From: Dastarcus helophoroides
Lineage: Eukaryota; Arthropoda; Insecta; Coleoptera; Bothrideridae
Direction: 5' to 3'
Assembly (NCBI GenBank): GCA_028583605.1
Contig: CM053329.1
Span: 5,890,001 to 5,954,000, forward strand
Length of the DNA stretch: 64,000 nucleotides
Positions 21,795-32,580 of the stretch are shown here, piece after piece. The notes under the pieces were generated by a model that searched no databases, had not been told where the DNA came from, and saw only the letters and a list, made by a program, of their open reading frames with translations. The first letter of the stretch is position 1. Each line of letters begins with the position of its first letter. The translations under genes and the position numbers were made by a program.

Positions 21795-22760
21795 GTGGCG
21801 GCTGGCGCAAGGAGGGCAATATGGCACTGTCATAATAATTTTTTTAACATACATGTTAATTATAAATGCCGAATTCGTATGTTTCCTTTCTGCAGCGTTT
21901 AATCATAAAGGGTATTTTTCTATTTTTTATCAAACATTACAGAAAGTAATAATCAATGCCTCAAATTCATGGCCTAATTTAAAAGTCGTAATCCGTTGTC
22001 ACCTGGGTCGGTAATCAGGAATATTTAGCATACAGTCCTGCAATGCCTATATTGGAATCTATCTGACATGATGCTAAGTAGTAAGAATAGAAAGGGGTTA
22101 TTTGAAGTCAGTTGTCAGTTGAGGTGGGTTTCGCGATTCTCAGCAGAATGAAACGTATGACGATAGCCTTCGCATGCACAAGCAATTATTACATTTTCTG
22201 TGTCTTTAGTGACATTAAAACTATGAATTTCATTAGTATCCTAAATGGTTTGATAAAAAAGTAAGAGACTGACTCATGACATAAGATAGAATTAAATAAT
22301 CCAAGTCCTCCTAGACCAGATTTACTGATTAAGCAATTAACAAACAATTCTAGAACTAATAGGACCGAATCAAGAAAGTTCATCAGAAATTCTTTCAGTT
22401 TGGTAGACTGGCTGGTAATGGATGTTATGTGCAAGATGCTTTTTTCTGTTTTGTATGCTTAATTAGCAATTCTTGTAGAGGTATTAACAATCTAAAAAAC
22501 CTTTGTGAAAAAGTTAAAAGACATACAGTAACTGAAAACAGAGACCGTTAATAGAAACAGATATATCCTTGGAAAATTTGGATTTTACTTAAAAAAAGGG
22601 ACTTAAATAAAAAAATTATGGAGAGTAATTCTTTTTTATTTTCTTTCTGTATACGTAATTTTCGATAAAATTTAAAATCATCTTTTCAAAAAAAATTCCA
22701 GGGGTCGATCACCCGAACCTCTTCGTGCCCTCATATCCCAAAAAGTAGTGAGCCGCCACT
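21795..22760. mobile_element. TIR element ending in AGTGGCGGCT, class uncertain
   Basis: The left end AGTGGCGGCTGGCGC and the right end (reverse complement AGTGGCGGCTCACTAC) form a short inverted repeat about 965 bp apart. Next to the repeats there is similar G-rich sequence (AAGGAGGGCA left, TATGAGGGCACG right). Ends of the form CAGTGGCGG are frequent in insect hAT-like elements (memory). I see no clean 8-bp target duplication. The interior has no convincing transposase; the open frame at 22189-22434 (minus) matches nothing I know. Confidence 0.45.
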
Positions 22761-22779
22761 GATTGAGATCAAAAGTTTA

Positions 22780-23535
22780 ATAAAACGCAATTTGGCGTTT
22801 ACTCAGTTTGATATTAAAATTTTGAGAAGAATTAGAGTTTAGTTTAAAATTTAAAAAATTGAAGCCAATCTAAAAAAATATAAATTTTAGGTTTACAATC
22901 AAACATTAGGAAAAGAAAGTGAAGATGTTAATTTTGCAAAAATATCCGAAGATTCTAGTGACTCTAAATTTATATAAATAAATTAGCTTTTCCATTTCAA
23001 TAAAATAAACAGCATTTTAAAGGTAATGACAAAACTTCCAGGAATAAACTTAGGTTTTTAATTTTGTGTTCCAAAATTAAAGATGTTGACATTTCGAAAT
23101 TGCTTGTGAGATCAAATTTTCGGAAAAGTCATAATATTTGGAAAGGTTCTTTGGAATTTACTATGGAAGTTCTGGAATATAAAACGCACTAAAATGCTCA
23201 ATTTGAGGAGAACTTTTCAAATAACGAAAAATATCACAGTCAACATTTTAAAATTACTGCCGAAATTTCGAGAAACAACTTTCATTTTAGAATTTGCCTT
23301 AGAAAATAGGAAGAAGTCGAAATTTTGAAATTTAGATCAATGTTTCAAAAAAGTAAAGATCTTTGAAAAATTATATATATAGAGTTTATTTATGAAAAAC
23401 TAAAATATTATATTTTGTGAAAATATTTCAGACATCGTAGAAATTGCATAATTTATAAAAAAATATTTTGAAAATATCCGGACTAAAAATCAACATTTGG
23501 AGGTTAAAAATAAAAATATAAAAAAAAACAAAAAA
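22780..23535. repeat. Degenerate AT-rich quasi-tandem repeat (CGAAATTTT words), block 1a
   Basis: Loosely periodic sequence made of words such as GTCGAAATTTTGAAA and GAAATTTCGAGAAA separated by A-rich or T-rich filler. No frame is open for long. The same kind of sequence continues at 24440-24900 on the other side of an inserted element. Confidence 0.5.
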
Positions 23536-24435
23536 TAAACTAAGAGCGAGTCGGGCTCGCACAATTAAGGGTTCCGTACCAATTACTACAAGTTTTCTTG
23601 TATTTTAATTGAAAAATAAAAATATTGTCTATTTTCAGATATGCACACTTTTTTCTACAATCAATCCAAATATTTACGGAATTGATAATTGTGTTGATAA
23701 TGTCTCAGGTAAAAAGCATTCATTCGTATTAAGTCTATGAATAACAAAGTTTATGAGATTGCCTTGGATTGCGCTAAAGTGTTCGATTCCAACTGCCATT
23801 ACTGCGTTGCGTGCAATTTAATAAACTAATGCTAACTCCGAAAATATTCATCTAAATAAAATAATGTAAAATACAAATTTTATCTGCGTTCCATCCTTCA
23901 TCTAAATGCGTTTTTTATTTGAAAAAAAAAATGACTATATGGGTCAAGCACCTATTTTTTCCATAAAATACTTTTTCTCAACAAACTATTACGATATCAA
24001 AAAAAACTTCAAGTTTTCGATAATCCAATATCTACTAACCCTATTAAAATCAAAATTTGATCTTTAGAAACCTAGGAGAACAGGGGGGAAAATGGTTATT
24101 TCTTACAGATTTTGAGCTGTATCTTTAAGGTGATTAGACCAAAAATAATAAAAAACATTTTTTTAGGATCCTTGGAGGTAACTATTTCAAATGATATCTT
24201 ACGCGATATACTTAACTAAAATTTGATTTTTCGGAAACCAAACTAAGGCCCCATATTTTCCTTTTCTATTCGTTGGCTGGCTTTATTTGCGTGTGTCATC
24301 GAGAATTAACGTTGTGTAAAATTTCAAATTTTTACGTTACCCAGTTTTCGAAGAAAACCTCTTTGTCACAGACACGAAAGTGAGATTATAAGGGTTTCGC
24401 TTTTTCACTTCAAGGTACGGAACCCTACAAACCAA
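23536..24435. mobile_element. Repeat with GGGTTCCGTACC / GGTACGGAACCC ends
   Basis: The left end has a small hairpin GCGAGTCGGGCTCGC followed by AAGGGTTCCGTACC. The right end near 24414-24426 is GGTACGGAACCCT, the exact inverse. About 900 bp lie between, with no coding capacity. I recall very similar ends as highly repeated sequence in moths and other insects, but cannot confirm the class here. It interrupts the degenerate repeat at 22780-24900. Confidence 0.5.
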
Positions 24436-24439
24436 AACC

Positions 24440-24900
24440 ATTACACCAATTGGAACTTTAAACGTAAAATAAATGATTTAAACAAAAAATCAGGCCTTCA
24501 AGATCACTCCTGAGTTTCAAAGAAATGAGCGATTAAAGCAAACATTTCGAGATAAAGTCGAAATTCCCAGGAAAAGGCAATAATTTAAGGTAAAACGGAA
24601 AATTTACCTCATAAACATCGAATTTTTTTAAAATAGGGAAACTTTCAAGAAAACACGTTAAATTTATTAAAAAAGCTTTCCATGCTCCGGACTTAAACTA
24701 AAAATATCACTTACACATAACATGTCCTATATCAATAATAATCAAAAGAAAAATGTGACACTGATGCCGAAATTTTATGAAAAAATTAAAAATTACAACT
24801 TAAAGATAAAAAAGTTAAGCAAACAGTCAAACTTCCAAAACAGTTCCATAATTTTAAGTTTAAACTCGAAAGTTAAAAATTTAAATTCTGATAAACGAAA
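24440..24900. repeat. Degenerate AT-rich quasi-tandem repeat, block 1b
   Basis: Continuation of block 1a after the inserted element, with words like ATTTCGAGATAAAGTCGAAATTCC. Open frames here (24722-25247) are composition-driven. Confidence 0.4.
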
Positions 24901-26529
24901 TTGCATTTTGTGCTTATCGAAATTTGATCAAATTAAAAAAAAAGGTACGATTTGTATGTGGGGCTGAGAGTTGTTTTAAAAACTTTTATTTAACTGGATT
25001 TGTTGGTATATTGGTTAGTATGTCTAGACCAAGTCTTGCAAATATCTTATCTATTATTCAAGCAAATAATATCAATCGCAAATTTCAGTTTATCGTGAAG
25101 CTTTCCTTATTTGTTTTATGTATACCAATGGTTTCCAAACTTTACGCACGGTTTCCTTGGGGAAGCATGGTCAATATAAAGGGTCTGTGCATTAGAATAT
25201 TTAAATTATTAGAACAAATCACGTTAACTTTGCTTCACTCTATTTAAGCTATTTCACAAATTTTTTAGAACTATTATATTTCTTGACCATAAGAGTATTA
25301 AATATTTTGAAATAATATGACCCTCATGTACGCAGCAGGAATCATCAAATCACCAAAGTAGATTAGGATCGGCACATACTTATGATGAACAAGACGAAGA
25401 TTTCTAAGCAATAATATTATGCAATTTTAATCTAACAATTTATATGCATGGGATGCATTTTTGTAATTAACGGTGCGACAGAAGAAACAATCATAATATC
25501 AATAAATTCAACGCCTTCGTGATGTTGTAGGTGTTTATCATTTATACTTGCCTTTTGCATTGTGATAAATTTTATATCATCAATCATGCGAATTAACAAG
25601 AGAGTTAAGTGTCTTTTCTATTGTTTTCAACTCGAATTTTATTCTAAAGGAATAACCATTGTCATAGATAAATTGCTTCATTAACTTGGTCTTTGCAGGA
25701 AGAACACTTAACCTTATCAGAATTTATATCCATTCTAATGCAAAAATATTACCTAGTGTGGTACTGAAGTATGTTTTCTTTGTCTAATTATAAGTCAGTG
25801 AGCTCAATACTTAACATTGTTCCTTGTATTTTATATTCTTCACTAAATATATAATTACTGCTATAATCAGGGAAAAAATGTTTAGCATATTAATGTCCAT
25901 TAGCATATTTAGCCTCAGTATGATTTATTTTAAAATTGCTTTCAGTTAAAGAGTTGTAATTTCATTAAATTAAATTAATTTTGCGACATCTGTTTTTTAT
26001 TACCCAACTATGCACATTTTTATAAACTTTAAAGTATTGCTTACCGTAGTAAAACATCTCTATTATAAGTGTTAAATGTAATAATTAAACACACTAATTG
26101 ACACGTCGGAATACAATAAGAGGTAAGATATATTACCATGTCGGGTTTCCCACTGGCTATGATGCTAATTGAGATGCTTTAAGTCTGTTTGACTACACAT
26201 TCGTATGTTTACGAATATCAAAAATAAAATAATCTAATGTGTGATAATTCACATAATAAATACCACAAAGAGACACACTAGAATGCATAAACGCATCATC
26301 ATATAGGCTACTCCTGTGAAAAATCAACTCCGAAACGCCAACCTTAAAAGGAGCTCTAATACTTACATCTTCCTTCTAAAAATGCTTCTGTTAAATAGTA
26401 CTTTAATGTTCGATAAAAAAACATAATGCAGTATGAAAGTAAAACGTAATGTACGAAGCATGATTTTCAAGTCATCGGCCTTAACCATACAGTCAGCAGG
26501 TTACAATCGTGATTCTTCGTTTTTTCAAT

Positions 26530-27120
26530 TTCGATATTAAAAATTATAAAGAATTTATTTTTTTAAGTTGTTGATATTTAAACCTAAGGTTTAAGTCGAA
26601 TTTCAGAATGTTTAGAGAAACTTTTTCGAAGATCCTAGAAAAAAAATTCTAAACTTAACCTGTCTTGATATTTCATTATTTGTAATCTAGAAATTTTCGA
26701 CTTTTTTCTTAGAAATAAAAAAACTGAATAATTGAGTTACAAAATGTCAAGCCATAAATTTATAAAAAATAAAATAGGGTTTGAAAAATTTCTGGAAAGA
26801 AATCAGAAAAAAATTATTAACCAAATGAAATACCAAATCTTGGAAGCCATATTTTTGTCGCCTCGGTTTTTGTTCCGATTTAAGTAGAAAATATAGGAGT
26901 ATTATTTAGGATTCTTTTTTAGTTTAACGGCGTTCTGCAAATGGGAGCATCACCTCGTAAGGTTGCGCCTTAGCAGTAAACTTAAGAACCCCTTCCCTCA
27001 AAAAAATCAAAATTCCATACTATCTTCGACATTTCTAGATTAAAATGGAATTAAAAAAAACCATTTTATAAAAAACCTTTTTTGATAAAATAAAACACAT
27101 TTCTAAAACAAATTCATAAC
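26530..27120. repeat. Degenerate AT-rich quasi-tandem repeat, block 2
   Basis: The same style of sequence as at 22780-23535 (TTTTTCGAAGATCC, TTTTCGACTTTTTTC). It runs up to the Penelope-like inverted copy that starts at 27128, with a short unrelated GC-richer piece near 26930-26990. Confidence 0.4.
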
Positions 27121-27127
27121 AAAAATT

Positions 27128-27605
27128 GAAATACAAATCTTGTCTCCTGAAACCAAGAAACATTAAAAATACAACAGAGGTTGCTCTAAAGCGTTTCGAT
27201 AGTCAAGCTATCATCTTCAGGCAGATGCTAACACCTAATCCTTAAATTAACCCCTGTATACTAAGAATATTCACTTCGTGCATGATCGACCGCACCAGAA
27301 CGCGCATGCGCATTTAATCATACATGTCGTAGTGTCACAATTCCTATTTTTAACAGAGATGAGTGGCTTAAAGGCCCAGCGCAACCATTCATAAGGTTGT
27401 CCCCAGCCTTATGTGCTTAACTTTCACAAGCATTTAACATAGAATTCTTATTTAATATTCCTAATAGTTTAATATTATTATTTATCCTATGATCTAATTC
27501 AAAAGCATGTCGAGCCACCCTTGATTTCTCAGTTCTTCCGTACCTCAAATCAGCCAAATGCTCCTTCAGTCGGATTTTAAGAGGTCGTCTTCAATCCGAA
27601 TTTTT
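27128..27605 (-). mobile_element. Penelope-like element 3' fragment, minus-strand copy
   Basis: Reads on the minus strand as the end of a GIY-YIG region (the LKIRLKEHLADLRYGRTEKS stretch), then the 3' untranslated tail including the hairpin GATGATAGCTTGACTATCGA and the terminal word ACAAGATTTGTATTTC. It is an inverted near-copy of 28155-28625, about nine in ten bases alike by eye. Together the two make a large palindrome with a 550-bp centre. Confidence 0.7.
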
Positions 27606-27826
27606 CTCTATTAAGAGGAAAACTCAGAAGGCAATGGGTAAGAAAAACTTTAGTTATTAGGAATAAAAATAGATTAGAATTTGATGTATGTAGGAAAGAC
27701 ACCAGTACCTTCCGCTATATGACTTTTGATTCTAACCGTTGTATATAACACAAAATGGCAAGCTTCAATTTTCTTACCCATCACCTTCTGAGTCTTCCTC
27801 TTAATAGATAAAGATTCGAAAAGGAG

Positions 27827-28435
27827 TTGAAGACAATTAAACATATAGCTGGGTTTAATGACTGCGATCCAAATATTGTTTATAAAACTATTAATAAGAA
27901 AAAATTCAAATGTCAATTGGTAAATACCACGATTTTCCGAGCTGATGAAAACAAAAAGTTAAAGTTCGTCGCACTTACATTCGAAACCTCCCTTACGCAT
28001 GGTTTAGGTGGAATTGTACGAAAAAAGGGCTTCCGGGTTATTTACAGTTCTAACGGTAAATTAAATTCGCTTTTGGGTAGTTTGAAGGATACGGTATAGC
28101 AAACGGACAAGTCCAGTATTTACCAAATTTCATGTACAGATTGTCCTCGAAAGTACGTCGGGTAAACTAGACGGTCTCTTAAAATCCGACTGAAGGAGCA
28201 TTTGGCTCATTTGAGGTACGGAAGAACTGAGAAGTCAAATGTGGCTCGACATGCTTTTGAATTAGATTATAGGATAGATGATAATATTAAATTGTTAATA
28301 GTAGTAAATAAGAATTCTATGTTAAATGCATGTGAAAGCTTAGCTATCCATAAGGCTGGAGAGAACCTTATGAATGGTTGCGCTGGGCCGTTAGGCCACT
28401 CATCTCTGTTAAAAATAGTTAAAGTTCATAGATAA
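27827..28435 (+). pseudogene. Penelope-like retrotransposon C-terminus with GIY-YIG endonuclease, broken
   Basis: Plus-strand coding remains of a Penelope-like element. The open frame 27827-28099 fits the linker after the reverse transcriptase (FVALTFETSLTHGLGGIVRK, then VIYSSNGKLNSLLGSLKD). A stop follows, then the GIY-YIG nuclease: SSIYQISCTDCPRKYVG with the YQI...YVG pair that gives the family its name, the arginine-rich TRRSLKIRLKEH helix, and EKSNVARHAFE (28105-28435). A TAA replaces the residue after YVG. The CTDCP cysteine pair before the YVG motif is usual in this endonuclease. No RT palm is present in the window, so it is 5'-truncated. Next to it, at 27600-27900, are short rearranged pieces repeating an SIKRKTQK.MGKK block in both orientations. 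Confidence 0.8.
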
Positions 28436-28642
28436 GGAATTGTAACACTACGACGTGTATGATTAGATGCGCATGCGCGTTCAAGTTTGGTCGATCATGC
28501 ACCAAATAAATATTCTTAGTATATATGGGTTCATTTTAAGATTAGGTGTTAGTATCTCTCTGAAGATGATAGCTTGGCTACCGAAATGGTTTCAGGGGAC
28601 AAGATTTGTATTTCAATTTTTGAAGATAACCAAGGACCAGTT
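28436..28642 (+). repeat. Penelope-like 3' tail with conserved hairpin
   Basis: Follows the GIY-YIG remains. It includes GAAGATGATAGCTTGGCTAC (stem TAGC/GCTA) and then CGAAATGG, TTTCAGGGGACAAGATTTG and a closing block shared with 16783-16822. Related tails occur at 27128-27240 (minus), 42768-42865 (minus) and 52335-52425 (plus). Confidence 0.65.
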
Positions 28643-29458
28643 CGTTCCACAAAAAAAGTTATTTTTCGATTTGGGGTTAACCGCTGTTTAAAAATGTAGC
28701 AAATGTTATCATTATCGAAAGAAAATTCTCCTTTATCCAAAAAGCTATATTGCGCCTGATTTGGTGCAAAATTATTACCCGCGATTTTATCATTGTTATG
28801 GGGAAAAGTCGCTTTTGGCATTTTTCGATAATAAAACAATTTACAGCCGAAGGTTGTGTATGCAGTAAAATATCAAAAACCGTGCACTTGGAAAACCGAT
28901 GATTTTTTCAAAAAAATTACAAAATACCAGTGAATATGACATAGTATAGGTTTTTGTATTTTTTTCAAAAAAGCTAAAAAAAATCGTCATAGTTCGTGAT
29001 TTTTTAAAAAGGAATGGGCCATTTAAAAAACAATAGCCTGCTTTTATTTAATTCATAAGATATTTTTGAAAATGAAACAAACGTTTTAGTGGGCTAATGT
29101 GACATGTAAAAATTAGTCGAAAAGCGTTGGTTTTAAAAGTGGTTGATTTGGCATAGAATGTCTCAACAATACAATAGTAATTTTAGATAAAAAAGATTAA
29201 CAAAAGACGTTAAATCATTAGAAGTACAATATTTACAATTTTGAACAAAAAACCCTGGAATAATGATGAATTCGAACGTAGCCACCTTTATTTTTTAACT
29301 AGCAAGTTCTTGTTTTTTTCTATCTTTTTTGAGATTCCGTCCTGCAGAAGAAGGCACTTGTACATTGCACACTGCTGCCCCCCATAAGCACGCCATTACT
29401 AATTATAAATATTAGCTTAAATAAAGACTGACATTTTTACAGATAAGACTACGGATTA

Positions 29459-30779
29459 TGCAGGATGGACCAAAGTAATGGTACACAGAGCAAACATAGA
29501 TTTTTCGTATATAAATAATGTGATTTAGCTATATTTATCTTTTACCTAAAGTTAATATTAACAGAGATACAGGATGTCAAGGCTGAAAAAAAAATTTGAT
29601 TTTATCGTATAAATATTGAATCAATTGTAATATAGGCATTAAATTTGGCACAAGGGGGTTGCTTAAGTTGACGAACTCAAATTTGTTAACATATTACCGA
29701 TAGCTGATAGGGGGCACTACCGCGCTATCCTGCATGAGTTTAAATCATCATAACTTTTTTGTTAACCCACGTATATTTATTTCAAATAGATAGTTTTATT
29801 TTCCTATATTTTTTACGTAAAAAAGGCATACCTTCTGAAAGTTGATACGAACAATTTTAACGCTTGAAGTGCCTTAATTTTAAATTATTAAGATATTAAA
29901 ATTTCGAAGAAGACTTGAAAAAAAAGTAATAATAAGACAGCTTTTAAAGTAGTCTATCAGCAGTAGTTTATCAGCAAGTACTACTTTGCTGATAATATTA
30001 TTACCTAAATTTTGAAACTTTCAATAAAAAAAATCCAAAAATTTAAGACATAATATATTTTCTTACATAGAGATATGATCTCTGAATCCGCACAAGAAAA
30101 TTTCAATAGTCTGGGTGGTTAAACATATATTTAAATATGAATCCCAATAAGAGACAGCAACATTTTACATTTTTTTGCAATCCCTTTACTGGACAGAGAT
30201 CTCGTATACTTATTTTTGAAAATAAATTCTGGTTTGGTATTTTATTTAAATTTGCTTTAGAAATTTAAAAAATATGTGTAACAATAATGTCAGTAGAGTA
30301 ATATTTGATATAAACTATTTAAGAGTCAGTTTTATTACTTTTATTTTGAAACCTACTACAAAAAATTCACATTTGCATAACTAAAAATAAGAGTACGGAA
30401 AACTTTGAAGACAAATATCTTGAAAACAGTTGTTTGTATCAACATTCAGAAAGTATACCTTTTTTATGTAAAAAATGAATTTAGATCAACAAAAGTATTT
30501 AATTAAAAAAAGTTGTGATGCTTTAAAATAATAGAGGGTAGCGCAGGTGACGCCCCCTATTAGAATTTATCGACCAAAGAAACCCCCCTATGCCAAATTT
30601 CTTGTCTATATTAAAATGTGTTCATCAGTGATGCAAAAAAATCAAAATTTTTTGTTGTTTAAATTGTGACACCTACATCTCGGTTACCTTTGGTATAAGG
30701 TAAGTTTGGCTAAATCACGTTATTTTTATACGAAAAATCTACTCTTGCTCCATGTACCATTACTTATGGTTCACCTGCA
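29459..30779. mobile_element. Foldback (long palindromic) element 2, TA-flanked
   Basis: 1.32 kb. The left end TGCAGGATGGACCAAAGTAA pairs with the right end (inverse of ...TTACTTATGGTTCACCTGCA), each bordered by TA. The arms stay similar for about 500 bp: the blocks AGATTTTTCGTATA, GTGATTTAGC, and the pair AAGTTGATACGAACAA (left) / TTGTATCAACATTC (right) occur in mirror order. The centre is not coding. No transposase is present, so any movement would need an enzyme in trans. Confidence 0.75.
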
Positions 30780-32030
30780 TACAATGTAATATTTACACAG
30801 TGAGGCCGAGTATTCATGGAAAGCAACTGGGGAAGTAATTTAATGAAACTCACTCTGAAACTGAATACTTATTCCATTTAAATAAGTGAGATAAGACCTC
30901 TAAAAAAGATTTATACAGTCGTAAAGGAGCGATCGATGGTGGTCTTTATAGATATTGAAAGTTAACAAAAGGGTTAGATTGATTTACACATGTACCATTT
31001 AAATTTGACCGTGGCACCTTCATCTACCTTACACAAGATGAGGTACATAGATATACTTGTTTAGTATAATCTAAATGGTTCCCTGGGAATGGGTGCATTC
31101 TTCACCGCTTAGAGAAAGATTTATGTTAGAAGTCAACATTAAGCAGTTTAGTCCATAATTTATTACAATATAGATATGACAAAACAAATTACTTACAAGT
31201 TCGGTTATCCCCAAGGAAGTAGAAATGTATTTTAGCTATTTATGCTTGTAATTTACAAAGATCTACATTTCGAAAGGGTTCTTGACCCTTTGGGAAATGT
31301 TGCTCAACAAACTAAAGTTTGCAGGAAGTGAAATAATTATTAGCGAAATTTTAAATTACATCGTTTTGGATTTACAATCTAATGAAAGATTTTACGTTTT
31401 CAGTTCCTATCCGGTTAAAATGCTTTATTGGTGAAACCTATTGGGCAATTTCAAGCCATTTTATTATCTTTCAATATCGTACCAATCTTTCAGGGAACAA
31501 TGTCCACGTTTCCTATTTTGTAATCTTGATTTAAAGCTGGTTATATAAGTAGAATACTTGAGAGTACTATGCTTTCTTGGGGATTATTATCTCACCTTGC
31601 AAGTAAAATTGTAAATCAAAATTTTACGATGTCTGACCAAAGCAACAGGCAAGTTTCTCAATCCTGCATTAAAATCATTTGCTTCAGAAGAAAATAAAGT
31701 TTTATTACACATCCTTTGAAATGTTGCACTTTAAACTACGATTTTTTTAGATAAGTGTGTTTCAATTATTACATAAATCACAATAACCTGGCCCATTTAT
31801 TGAGGCTTATAAAACCATTTTTACTCTGGATTCGTACTATTAAAGGTGCTTTTTATTATATGAAAATATATTCATTGCGTAGTTATTTCATAATAGAAAT
31901 AGATTTATTTAGAAATGAAATCAGAGTATCAGAATTAAGTTTAAAATCAGTTCGGGTGAGCAACCTTTTTAGTTTGTTTCTTTTTAAATTATGCTGAAAA
32001 AAATTATATAATGCAATATTATAAGCTTAC

Positions 32031-32221
32031 CGCGATGAAGAGTCGTGTACTTTGTGCTATTCGCATAGTAGCCAGTGCTGGCGTGGAGAAAAGTTCGAGG
32101 ATGAAGGGTAACGAGACCCTTGCACCTCGGCCGCACTTTTTGCGTCTTGCTAGACTTGATATATTCGCATTTCAACTTCTACATCCATAATTGATATATC
32201 ACAGTAAGGGTAGGTTACGAT
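32031..32221 (-). CDS. spz3: Spätzle-family ligand, exon 1 (5' UTR and start codon)
   Basis: The coding part is 32031-32066: ATG at 32064-32066 and 12 codons MRIAQSTRLFIA, ending at donor CG|GTAAGC. Phase 0 joins directly to exon 2, giving a textbook signal peptide MRIAQSTRLFIAVLGLAAVL. Upstream of the ATG in this frame is a TGA, so the start is well placed; a short out-of-frame upstream ORF (ATG about 40 bases into the exon, ending TAG) might reduce translation. At 32222-32223 an acceptor-like TTTTATTCCAG precedes the exon, so a further 5' UTR exon may lie beyond, at higher coordinates. The minus-strand 63-codon open frame over this exon is in another frame and is not the product. Confidence 0.75.
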
Positions 32222-32223
32222 CT

Positions 32224-32580
32224 GGAATAAAAGAAAAATTTCACAGGTTAGAGCTATATATGTTCAAACGATTTTTCTATTTGAAAGAATTAACAAAATT
32301 TCTGAGCATTTTAAAATCATTGCATGAAAAGTATAAACTTTGACTTTCTTTATCTAAAATGTAATAATCAAGAGAAATTTGGAATTATATTTTCCATATA
32401 AATTTCTTTATAAGCAAAACATGCCACAATTGAATAAATGTGATAATTTGTTGAAATTCATTGTTGAATTAACTTACTTAGAATATTAATATAATTAGTA
32501 AATTTGGTAAAATAGCAATTTCAATAGACGAGTTATAATTCTCATTATATCAGATTATAAAATTAATTGTATCAATGAAT
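32224..32580. other. Spacer upstream of Spätzle exon 1
   Basis: AT-rich, no coding signal. It could contain the promoter or be part of a 5' UTR intron; no TATA or initiator stands out. Confidence 0.35.

Larger units (their letters stand above)
20425..32030 (-). other. Spätzle intron 1 (about 11.6 kb), loaded with mobile elements
   Basis: The intron lies between the donor GTAAGC at 32025-32030 and the acceptor TTTCAG at 20425-20430, and interrupts the signal peptide coding between codons 12 and 13 (phase 0). Inside are a TIR element (21795-22760), degenerate AT repeat, a GGGTTCCGTACC-type element (23536-24435), Penelope-like fragments (27128-28640) and foldback element 2 (29459-30779). The parts not listed separately (20430-21790, 24900-26500, 28650-29450, 30780-32025) show no gene. 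Confidence 0.75.

Noticed and set aside
22189..22434. 81-codon minus frame inside a TIR element, possible transposase
   Set aside because: No catalytic, BED or dimerisation motif could be found.
24722..25247. Overlapping open frames suggesting a gene
   Set aside because: Lysine/asparagine/isoleucine-rich sequence from the AT repeat; a GGTTTCCAAACTTT word near 25126 looks like a hAT end but has no partner.
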